From Coprobacter secundus (GTDB taxonomy: Bacteria; Bacteroidota; Bacteroidia; Bacteroidales; Coprobacteraceae), in contig JTDA01000011.1 of NCBI GenBank assembly GCA_000803105.1, forward strand, positions 71,895-135,894: a stretch of 64,000 nt of DNA, written 5' to 3'. The notes beneath the pieces are model-generated. The model saw only the letters and a list, made by a program, of their open reading frames with translations. It ran no database searches and was not told the DNA's origin. The translations under genes and the position numbers were made by a program. Below are positions 27,348 to 35,700 of this stretch, piece by piece (the stretch's first letter is position 1; the number at the start of each line of letters is the position of its first letter).

Positions 27348-27905
27348 ATGGACAACTTGACATTCGATAAATATACTTTTGCTACGGACGAGCTTTCGGG
27401 AAAAGAATTTTCGGAATGCACTTTTTCCAATTGCAATTTTAGCGGAATGCGCCTTTCGGGAAGTGTATTTATGGAATGCCGTTTTGAAAATTGTAATCTG
27501 TCGCTTTGCCAAGTCGTGGGGACAGGATTCCAACAGGTTCACTTTTCAGATTGCAAATTATCCGGTGTGGACTTTACCGCCAGCAGGGATTTTCTTTTTT
27601 CGGTACAATTCAACCGTTGCATTATCGAATATGTCCTATTTTCCCGTAAAAAGATGAAAAAGACACATTTCTCGGAATGCCGTATTTGCGAATGCGACTT
27701 TGCCGACTGTGATCTCACCGAAGCGGTATTCTCTCATTGCGACCTGAGCCGAACGGCATTTTACCACACCACGCTGTCAAAAGCCGACATGAGAACAGCT
27801 TTTAATTTCCATATCGACCCTGAAGAAAATAACCTGAAGCAAGCTCTGTTTTCTCCGGAAGGTGCCATTGCCCTTTTACAAAAATACAAATTGGTTATCG
27901 GCTGA
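27348..27905 (+). CDS. Pentapeptide-repeat protein (Qnr/McbG-like)
   Basis: The product has 185 residues, nearly all in A(D/N)LxF-type five-residue repeats rich in Cys and Phe (for example FSECTFSNCNFSG and DFADCDLTEAVFSHCDLSRTAF). Such proteins fold into a right-handed quadrilateral beta-helix. Related proteins (Qnr, MfpA, McbG) mimic DNA and protect gyrase; the C-terminal FNFHIDPEENNLKQALF is typical of that group. No signal peptide, so cytoplasmic. It starts 4 bases after nth, suggesting co-expression with DNA repair. Whether it acts on gyrase is not shown by sequence. Confidence 0.88.
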   Translation: MDNLTFDKYTFATDELSGKEFSECTFSNCNFSGMRLSGSVFMECRFENCNLSLCQVVGTGFQQVHFSDCKLSGVDFTASRDFLFSVQFNRCIIEYVLFSRKKMKKTHFSECRICECDFADCDLTEAVFSHCDLSRTAFYHTTLSKADMRTAFNFHIDPEENNLKQALFSPEGAIALLQKYKLVIG

Positions 27906-27921
27906 ACCGATTGCCGACCGG

Positions 27922-28413
27922 CTATACTCCGTCATGGGCTATCTCTCCCGAACGGGCATCGACGAATGCCATCAGCTCTTGAGGGGCTATCTTTATCTGC
28001 AATCCCCGGATACCGGCACTTATATATATGTAGTCGAAAAGCGATGCGCTGGCATCGATATATGTAGGGAAATGTTTTTTCATCCCTATCGGTGAACATC
28101 CTCCTCTTATATAACCGGTTATGGGCAACAGTTCTTTCATCGCTATCATCTCGGCACTTTTATTACCTGAAATTTTAGCCGCGGCTTTTAAATCGACCTC
28201 TTTATCACCGGGTATCACACATACAAAAATGCCATTGCGATCGCCCCGTAGTACTAAAGTCTTGAACACTTGCCGTATATCTTCTCCCAACTGTTCGGCA
28301 ACGTGCGTAGCTGCCAGATTGTTCTCATCCACTTCGTAAGGAATGAGCTCATAAGAGATTCCGGCTTTGTCCAATAATCGGGCGGCATTGGTCTTGTTTA
28401 TCTTCATACTCAT
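27922..28413 (-). CDS. ybaK: YbaK/EbsC-family Cys-tRNA(Pro) deacylase
   Basis: This trans-editing enzyme hydrolyses mischarged Cys-tRNA(Pro). ATG 28413 or 28407 (MSMKINKTNAARLLDKAG) is the natural start and gives about 163 residues; the longer in-frame start at 28509 lies in a repeat element. Family features are the Lys in QVFKTLVLRGD, the VIPGDKEVDLKAAAKISG block and GGCSPIGMKKHFPTYID. It ends 16 bases from the convergent pentapeptide-repeat gene. The repeat copy beginning at 28426 sits directly in its upstream region and may contain or displace the promoter. Confidence 0.93.
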   Translation of the reverse strand: MSMKINKTNAARLLDKAGISYELIPYEVDENNLAATHVAEQLGEDIRQVFKTLVLRGDRNGIFVCVIPGDKEVDLKAAAKISGNKSAEMIAMKELLPITGYIRGGCSPIGMKKHFPTYIDASASLFDYIYISAGIRGLQIKIAPQELMAFVDARSGEIAHDGV

Positions 28414-28425
28414 CGTCTTTATCCT

Positions 28426-28604
28426 TAAAAGCTTGTTTAAATTCCACCACAAAAATAACCTATTCAGAACTTCTTTGTATCTTTTTCCGGTCCGGTTTCC
28501 CATTTTCATTCGTCAAGCTATCGGTTATCTTTCTCACAAAAACAAAAAGATATCCTCGAATAAAGATTTACAAAGCTGAACCAGCGAATTTTAAACCGCT
28601 CTAA
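28426..28604 (+). repeat. Interspersed repeat with both ends (copy 5)
   Basis: The left end TAAAAGCTTGTTTAAATTCC (28426-28445) and right end GCGAATTTTAAACCGCTCTA (28584-28603) are imperfect inverted repeats. The right-hand module is present as ATTCGTCAAGCTATCGGTTA (28509-28528) and AGATATCCTCGAATAAAG. A further module-like fragment (CCCGTCAAACCACCTGCTAT) lies just outside at about 28668-28687. Confidence 0.65.
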
Positions 28605-28709
28605 CAACAAGGCAAATTTAATGAATAATGCAATTATATTTACTTATAACTTGTTTTTTCTGCTTTTGCCCGTCAAACCACCTGCTATTATGGGTGTTGG
28701 AAAAGTATT

Positions 28710-29399
28710 TCACCCGAGGAAATAATATTTAAGTGTTTTCAACTCTTTGTCCAGTTCAAATATTACAGGTTTCCCGACCGGTATCTCAACCTTGACAATT
28801 TCTTCCGGAGTGAGTTGCAAGAGATGCATTTCCAATGCACGCAAACTATTCCCATGGGCTACAATCAACACCGTTTTTCCTTGCTTGACAACAGGTGCAA
28901 CATCGAGTTCCCAACAAGGCAATACTCGATTTACCGTATCTTGTAATGACTCTCCATGTGATAACAAAGAGGCATCTATACCTTCATAGCGTATATCATG
29001 TGCCGGGAAACGGGGGTCAAAGTCCGATATCTGAGGCGGTCTCGCATCATAGCTTCTGCGCCATATCATTACTTGCTCTTCACCGTATTTCTCGGTTGTC
29101 TCCGTTTTACTCAATCCTTGTAGTGCTCCGTAATGCCGTTCATTCAGTCTCCAGTTTTTTATCACCGGAACCCATAGCAACCCCATTTCTTCGGCTATTA
29201 TATACTGAGTTTTTATGGCTCTCTGCAAATAGGAAGTATAACATGTATCGAACCGAAAGTGAAATGATTTCAAAAGGTCTCCGGCATGCCGTGCTTCTTC
29301 TTTTCCTTTTTCCGATAAATCCGGGTCGGACCAACCCGTAAAACGGTTCTCCTGCTCCCATATACTTTCACCATGCCTCAGTAGTATCAATTTATACAT
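28710..29399 (-). CDS. gpmA: 2,3-bisphosphoglycerate-dependent phosphoglycerate mutase
   Basis: GpmA interconverts 3- and 2-phosphoglycerate in glycolysis. The N-terminus YKLILLRHGESIWEQENRFTGW carries the phospho-histidine RHG motif. RLNERHYGALQGLSKTET, WRRSYDARPP and the second catalytic His in VLIVAHGNSLRALEMHL follow. It is 229 residues long and ends at KYYFLG, so it lacks the roughly 20-residue C-terminal tail of enzymes such as E. coli GpmA. That tail closes over the active site, and its loss can affect mutase versus phosphatase balance. The gene is monocistronic. No promoter was recognised. Confidence 0.94.
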   Translation of the reverse strand: MYKLILLRHGESIWEQENRFTGWSDPDLSEKGKEEARHAGDLLKSFHFRFDTCYTSYLQRAIKTQYIIAEEMGLLWVPVIKNWRLNERHYGALQGLSKTETTEKYGEEQVMIWRRSYDARPPQISDFDPRFPAHDIRYEGIDASLLSHGESLQDTVNRVLPCWELDVAPVVKQGKTVLIVAHGNSLRALEMHLLQLTPEEIVKVEIPVGKPVIFELDKELKTLKYYFLG

Positions 29400-29896
29400 T
29401 TTATAGTGTATTATTGGTTTGTCTTTCGTTTACCAATAAACGCTTCGAATAGTAAAATCGTTCATCCGGTGACAAACTCTGTCTAAATTTTATTTTATGA
29501 CACACCGACTATGCTTACCGGCAATCATCTATATATAAATCGACTATTCGCATTATTTACTTACAAAGGGGCTGAGAAATAAGTGGGGTTATCCAGTTTT
29601 CAACAACTCTTTGCCGCTTTTTGCCTTTTGAAAGAAGAAAACATGAAATTACCCCTATATTAAAAGCAATAATTCCAAGTTTCTCGAATGATATTTTTTT
29701 GTAGGCTTACGAACCATGTAATAAAAAGCAAGAAGCGGGCTTTTGAGAACCTCTTGTCCAATGCAGTACGAATCCTGGGAATTTAGAGATTACGATGCTC
29801 ATTAAGGTATTTGTTGGATTTCATCCGACGTTTTTGTGCCATGACATAGCTCGAACTAATCCGGCTCTGCCCGTTTGGCTGAATCAAAACGCTCTT
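29400..29896. other. Intergenic region with a repeat fragment
   Basis: No gene is visible. A left terminal repeat of the interspersed family (ACAAACTCTGTCTAAATTTT, 29473-29492) is the only recognisable sequence. The remainder has stops in all frames and no clear promoter for gpmA. Confidence 0.5.
29473..29492 (+). repeat. Interspersed repeat, left terminal fragment
   Basis: ACAAACTCTGTCTAAATTTT resembles the left end of the family (compare 13468-13487). The internal modules are absent. Confidence 0.4.
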
Positions 29897-30670
29897 TTAA
29901 TATGAAGTACTACTTCCGGTCAGCCACTCCTTGAACTCTCCTACCCGGTTCTTGCTGACTACAATCTTCTCGGGCGTGGCAACCTGCAAATTGACAATCA
30001 CACGTTTATTGAACCATAGACTGATATCTTTCACTGCTTCTCTGGCTACAAGGTACTGGCGATTGGCCCGAAAGAATCGCTTCGGCTCCAGACAATCAGC
30101 AAGTTCATCCAAAGTCCGGTTGATAACATACTCCCCGCCTTGCATCGTGACTGCTTTCACAATACCATCTGCAATGTAGAAACAGCAAACGGTATTTACT
30201 GCGAGAGGCAGGAGCTTATCGCCCTTGACAGGCACCAATAAATGTGTCTTGTAATTCTCTTCCCGTTTTAAGGCACGCATCAATGTCCGGAGGTCCGGTT
30301 CGGCCGGACGAACAGTACGAAGTTGCTTCAGTTTGGCAAGCGCGGCACGCATCTCCTCCTCTCCGATAGGCTTGAGCAGGTAATCAATGCTGTTGACCTT
30401 GAAAGCCCGCAACGCATATTCATCATAAGCGGTAGTAAAGATAATGGGGCAAGTGATGTCTGTGTGTTCGAATATCTCGAATGCCGACCCGTCTGCCAAA
30501 TGTATATCCATGAAAACCAGTTCGGGCATAGGATGCGCACGGAACCAATCAATAGCGTCCTCCACACAGTCCAGCACATCAATCACTTCAATATCGGGGG
30601 CTACCAGTCCTAACACAGCTTTCACGTTGCGAACAGCCGCTTTTTCGTCTTCGATAATCAGAGTTTTCAT
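29897..30670 (-). CDS. LytTR-family response regulator
   Basis: This 257-residue regulator has a receiver domain (1-120; acidic IIEDE near residues 5-9, phospho-acceptor Asp55 in LVFMDIHLADG, Lys in DYLLKPIG) and a C-terminal LytTR DNA-binding domain (about 145-250, with FFRANRQYLVAREAVKDI). It lies 17 bases after the histidine kinase gene and is the last gene of the RND efflux operon, so it is most likely the cognate regulator. LytTR proteins bind paired direct repeats; I could not identify such a pair near the operon promoter. Confidence 0.94.
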   Translation of the reverse strand: MKTLIIEDEKAAVRNVKAVLGLVAPDIEVIDVLDCVEDAIDWFRAHPMPELVFMDIHLADGSAFEIFEHTDITCPIIFTTAYDEYALRAFKVNSIDYLLKPIGEEEMRAALAKLKQLRTVRPAEPDLRTLMRALKREENYKTHLLVPVKGDKLLPLAVNTVCCFYIADGIVKAVTMQGGEYVINRTLDELADCLEPKRFFRANRQYLVAREAVKDISLWFNKRVIVNLQVATPEKIVVSKNRVGEFKEWLTGSSTSY

Positions 30671-30687
30671 TGCAATCTATAAGTTTT

Positions 30688-31803
30688 TCAGGGTTTCATA
30701 AGAGGAATACAAACGCGGAAACGGCCATCCGCCTCCGTTATCTTGATTTCTTTGCCCAATAACAGTTCGTAACGCTTGGCAAGGTTGACTAATCCTATGC
30801 CCGTTCCAGAAGAGACTGTGCGGCGGGGCTGCAAAACATTCTCCACAAAGAGAGAAAATGTACTGTCGGCAGGGCTTCTTATTATCCCGATTTCGATAAC
30901 AAAAGGTTTCCGGCTGCTGATTTCGTTATGCTTTACAGCATTTTCCACCAATGTTTGTATGGAAAGTGGCGGCAGTACATAATCCAAACAGCGAGAATCT
31001 ACCTCAACTATGAAATGCAGGTTATCTTCATAACGCATCTTCATCAGGTAGATATATGCCTCTACGAAATCCATTTCTTCGCGGAGGGTGACGACATGCG
31101 TATCGTTCTCTTTCAAAGTGTAGCGCAGCACGTGAGAAAGTTGGCAGATATAATCCTGTGCCCGTTCAGGCCCCTCTCGTACCAACGACTGCAAGGTATT
31201 GAGCGAATTGAACAGCATGTGAGGATTCAGCTGGTTCTTCAGTGCCTGGTATTGGTTGCGTACATTCTCAGCCTGCAACTCCCCGTTCTGCAACAACATG
31301 GCCTGCCACTGAGCGGTCAGGTAATAGATATAACAAGTGCCTGTGACAACAATACTCATCATAAAATCACGTACCGGATGCAAGTAATGGTGTACAGTAG
31401 CATCGATAGCGGGAATGCTGAAATGATGGTGCAGGAAAACGAATGCTCCCCCTAATGCCTTGCTCAGCAACCATACAAGGATAAAAGAAAGTGCTACTTT
31501 CCACCATGTCATGCGGGTATTCGGACGATTGAACTTGAAAAAGACAGTGTTCACGACAAAAAGTGCCAGAAGAGAAAGAAAGGCGTAGCCTACTTCAAAA
31601 AGCACATCGGCCAATGACATATCCGGGAAAAGCGTACGTTGCTCCTGCGCATCTGAGAGCGATACCAATTCCGGGAAATGGATAAGAAAACTGACAGCTA
31701 GCGACACTACCACCGTCAACTGGACGTATTTCCTGTTTGTCACGCACATAGTTGTCTTTATCTGGGTTCCGACATAGGAACAAAGGTACAAAATCCTTTT
31801 CAT
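30688..31803 (-). CDS. LytS/YehU-type sensor histidine kinase
   Basis: This sensor kinase pairs with the downstream LytTR regulator. Four predicted membrane helices (about 30-46, 68-90, 103-124 and 146-166) lie before the cytoplasmic His_kinase domain, where LKNQLNPHMLFNSLNTL carries the phospho-acceptor His195. The HATPase part follows (PPLSIQTLVENAVKHN as N box; SSGTGIGLVNLAKRYELL as G box). The ATG at 31803 overlaps the adaptor stop codon (ATGA), suggesting translational coupling; ATG at 31749 is an alternative. The signal is unknown; metal ions or envelope stress are plausible because of the pump. Confidence 0.92.
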   Translation of the reverse strand: MKRILYLCSYVGTQIKTTMCVTNRKYVQLTVVVSLAVSFLIHFPELVSLSDAQEQRTLFPDMSLADVLFEVGYAFLSLLALFVVNTVFFKFNRPNTRMTWWKVALSFILVWLLSKALGGAFVFLHHHFSIPAIDATVHHYLHPVRDFMMSIVVTGTCYIYYLTAQWQAMLLQNGELQAENVRNQYQALKNQLNPHMLFNSLNTLQSLVREGPERAQDYICQLSHVLRYTLKENDTHVVTLREEMDFVEAYIYLMKMRYEDNLHFIVEVDSRCLDYVLPPLSIQTLVENAVKHNEISSRKPFVIEIGIIRSPADSTFSLFVENVLQPRRTVSSGTGIGLVNLAKRYELLLGKEIKITEADGRFRVCIPLMKP

Positions 31804-32705
31804 TCTCCTGTCATCCGAGCAGAAACATACATACCCGGACGGAAGAGCGGACTGGCATCTGCCACCTCGGCATAGAGCTCGATAGACCTATTGGTATTGT
31901 CCACCTGCTGCCCTATGGATACTATCCTTCCGTGAAAAACCGTATCCCCCAGTCCGTTAACACGGAACTGTATGGAACTACCGGTCTTCACTGCCTCCAA
32001 ATCTTTCTCATAAGCAATCAGGCGTATCATAATCTTTCTTTTATCTATGATGTCACAAAGAGAAGTTCCGGCTTCAAGATACTTGCCAAGATTGGCTTGC
32101 ACGTTGCAGACATAACCACTGATGGGCGCTATAACCTCCATATAAGGCGATATGCCATTGGCAACCAACTTTTCAGGGTCGATATCCAGCAAGCGGAGTT
32201 GAGCATCGGCAGCTTGCAGGCGGCTCTTCATCGACAAATAATCGGCTTTGCTCTGCTGTAGCTTTTTCTGCGAGGCAGCCTCTTCCCGCGATAGATTCTG
32301 TTGCCGGCGATACTCAGCTTCTAAATATTCCAATTGCGCCCGGCTATCCAGATAGGTCTGCTGTAACATGATAAAATCCGGATTTTCTAAAATACCTATA
32401 AGCGTGCCTTTACGGACATAAGTACCGGGCAGTGGCAGAAGTTTACTTACCACTCCTCCCATTGTGAGTGTGACGGAGACAAAGTTCTGGGGAGGAATAA
32501 CCAAAGTGCCATTGAATGATGCCGGATTGGCTTTGGCAGTGGCCCCAGTTGTCCCATCTACATGCAAAGAATCCTCAGGCCGAGCTGTTTCGACCATCGT
32601 GTCCACAGAATGGACAGAAAGGCTTGTCGTGCCTTCATTCTGTTTATCGGAAGCGTTGCAAGATGCCAGTAACAGGGCTGCAACCGAGAAAATCATCTTT
32701 TTCAT
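31800..32705 (-). CDS. RND efflux periplasmic adaptor lipoprotein, short
   Basis: This membrane-fusion protein links an RND pump to its outer-membrane channel. The lipobox LLASC gives lipid-anchored Cys16. A barrel-sandwich/lipoyl half-motif (about 95-110 and 180-200, VRKGTLIGILENPDF and ISGYVCNVQANLGKYLEAG) flanks a helical hairpin (about 110-165). A beta-barrel domain runs from about 210 to the end. At 301 residues it is about 100 shorter than CusB/CzcB and ends right after the beta-barrel, so it lacks the membrane-proximal domain. It starts 17 bases after the pump gene and overlaps the kinase gene by 4 bases. Confidence 0.92.
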   Translation of the reverse strand: MKKMIFSVAALLLASCNASDKQNEGTTSLSVHSVDTMVETARPEDSLHVDGTTGATAKANPASFNGTLVIPPQNFVSVTLTMGGVVSKLLPLPGTYVRKGTLIGILENPDFIMLQQTYLDSRAQLEYLEAEYRRQQNLSREEAASQKKLQQSKADYLSMKSRLQAADAQLRLLDIDPEKLVANGISPYMEVIAPISGYVCNVQANLGKYLEAGTSLCDIIDKRKIMIRLIAYEKDLEAVKTGSSIQFRVNGLGDTVFHGRIVSIGQQVDNTNRSIELYAEVADASPLFRPGMYVSARMTGE

Positions 32706-32722
32706 TTCGATGCGTAATTTTT

Positions 32723-35700
32723 TTATTGGTGATACAATTCATATTCAAGTGCCGCAACGTTATATTGGTAGACGGTTTCGACATATCCTTTCCTGATTTC
32801 CAATGCGGCATTCATACTCTGGACATACTCGCTGATATCCGTTTCGCTCTCGCGAAATTGCAAGTCGGCGGTCTTCATCAGGTTATCTGCTTCGACCAAT
32901 GCACTTGCTGTATAGTAACGTATGCTCTCACCATATCGCCGAAGGCTGGCACGCAGTTCCGACACTTTCAACTCCAGATTGCGACGGTCAGCCTCAGCTT
33001 GCATCTGTGCTTTGTCCATTTCGAACCTTGCCTGGCGGACTTTGCTACGTTGCGGCAGAAACCACACGGGAAAAGAGACGCCCACCATCCAGGAATCCAA
33101 TCCCTTATCGGGCAAAATATTTTGTCTTACATATCCTACGGACAGTTCCGGGAAAAAACGGCTGCGCTCCACATTCAACATCGCCCTCTTTTCCTCGGTC
33201 TGACTTTGGATATAGTTCAAGTGAGCTTCGGATAGCGAACACGTATCCAAATCAACCGGATAAAGCTGAAGCTCCATATCGGCTGGCACAAGCGGCATAT
33301 CGGCATAGCAGATCCATTGAAAACGAGAAGCGGCCAATTTGAGCTCCTCTTCCGCCTGAAAGAGCTTGTTGCGCATATCAGAGGCAACAGTAGCGGACAT
33401 ACTCTTTTCGAGCCGGGTGATTTCGCCCTGTTTATAACGCAATTCTCCCGCCCTTTGCAATCTGTCTGCCAGACGACTTTGTTCACTGTACATATCCTTC
33501 AAATTCCAAGCATACAGGTAATAGGCCCACGCACGCTTCACCTCTGCTTTCACTTCTTTCTCCACCATCTGCTTGTAGAATGAGCCAGTGGCCACCTGCT
33601 TGTTGACAAGGACATTCTTGTAGAAAGGCACGAGCAGCGAACCGAGCGGTTGCGAGACAGCAGTCTCCTTGTCTTTTCGCTCAACCCCGTTCAGTTGTCC
33701 CCAAGAATAGGAAAACTCAGTAGCGCCCAATTCCATCACTTCACCCCGAACGGCCCGAAGGCGTTTGATGTCGCTGTCAGCGATGCGCAAACGTGGGTTG
33801 TTTTGCAAAGCCATTTCCAATGCTTGTTTCAAAGTGACGGTTCTTGCCGTACCTTCTTGTGCCTGAACAGGCAATGTGACCGCGGTCAACAACAACAGAT
33901 AGCTGCCGAAACCGAACCACTTTCTCATTTTGCTATATCGTAACATAACTGTAGAATTTACTATGTGATAAAATACCGGAATAATGAGCAACGTCAGTGT
34001 AGTAGAGACAATAAGCCCGCCAATTACTACTGTAGCCAATGGCCTCTGCACCTCGGCTCCGGCAGAAGTGGCTATAGCCATCGGCACAAACCCAAGTGAG
34101 GCAACCAGCCCTGTAAGGAATACCGGACGAAGCAAGTGCGGGCAGCTCTTGCGGATTATACGCGAGGTACACAGCGGGTAATGGGTGCTCTTACGGACTT
34201 CCTTGAAATGGTTTATCATCAGGATGCCGTTGAGTACCGCCACACCGAAAAGCGCAATGAACCCTACACCGGCCGATATACTGAACGGCAACCCGCGTAA
34301 CCAAAGAGCCACAATGCCTCCGATAAGCGACAAAGGTACCGTACTGAACACTATCAGCGTATAGGTAACAGACTTGAAAGCGAAGAAAAGTAACAACAAG
34401 ATGAGCATCAAGGCAATCGGAATAACTACGAGCAGTGTATCAATGGCGTTTTGCAGATTTTCAAATTGTCCGCCATAAGAAAAGTAGTAACCGGGCTTCA
34501 GCTTGATATTTTTTTCCAACGTTGCCTGTATGCCCTGCACTACCTGCTGTATGTCAGCATCACGCACGTTCACTCCGATAACGATACGCCGTTTCGTAGC
34601 ATCACGGTTTATCTGCAAAGGGCCGTTGACCAAATCGATGGTTGCCACTTCACTCATCGGTATCTGTATGCCTTCAGCAGTGCGCACAAAGAGCTTATCC
34701 AAGTTCAGGTCTTTCACTTTGTCATAATCCAAGCGGAGTACAAGGTCAAAACGACGTTCGTTTTCGAATACCACACCGGCGGCTTCACCTGCATAGGCTG
34801 TGCGCACGATAGTATTCAGTTCCTCGATGTTGATGCCATAACGGGCTATTTTTGCCCGGTTATAATTTACCACTAATTGCGGAAGCCCCATCGCCTGCTC
34901 TACGATAACGTCAGAGGCTCCCGGAATCTTTTCAATGTAAGCGGCTGCCTCCTTTGCTTTATCATAAAGTTCCGCCATGTCCTCGCCATAAAGCTTGACA
35001 GCGATGTCGGCTTTGGCTCCCGTCATCAGCTCATTGAAACGAAGCTGGATGGGCTGGGAAAAGTTAAACTCGGCACGGCCAGCCAATGGTTCTAAAGCAG
35101 CTTTCATCTTTTCCACCATCTCTGCACGGTCGGAGGCACTGGTCCACTCCTTGAAAGGCTTCATCACAATCATCACGTCGGCATCTTCTACCGCCATCGG
35201 GTCAGTAGGAACTTCTGCTGTACCGATTTTGGCTACTACATGCTTTATCTCAGGAAAGCGTTCTTTCAAAATCTTCTCCGCCTGGCAGGATACTTCTATG
35301 CTTTCGGTCAGCGAACTGCCTGCAGGGAGCGTCATCTGCATGGCAAAGTCGCCTTCGTCAAGCGTAGGAATAAACTCCGCCCCTAATTTTGTAAATAAGG
35401 CCATGCTGCCTGCCAAAGCCAAAAATGCAATGAAAACCGTCAGACGGACATGGTGCATACAGACTGCCAGAATCTTCATATAGACAAGGTTCAACTTATC
35501 AAAGAAACGGTCGGCAAACACTCGTTTTCCTTTTACCTCCCGTTTCAGGAAGAGGGAAGCCATCATCGGGACATAGGTAAGCGACAGCAACAAGGCTCCG
35601 ATGATGCAGAACACCAATGTCTTTGCCATCGGTGTGAAGTATTTCCCTTCGATGCCCGTCAGCGTCAGGATAGGGAAAAACACAATCAAGATAATCAGTA

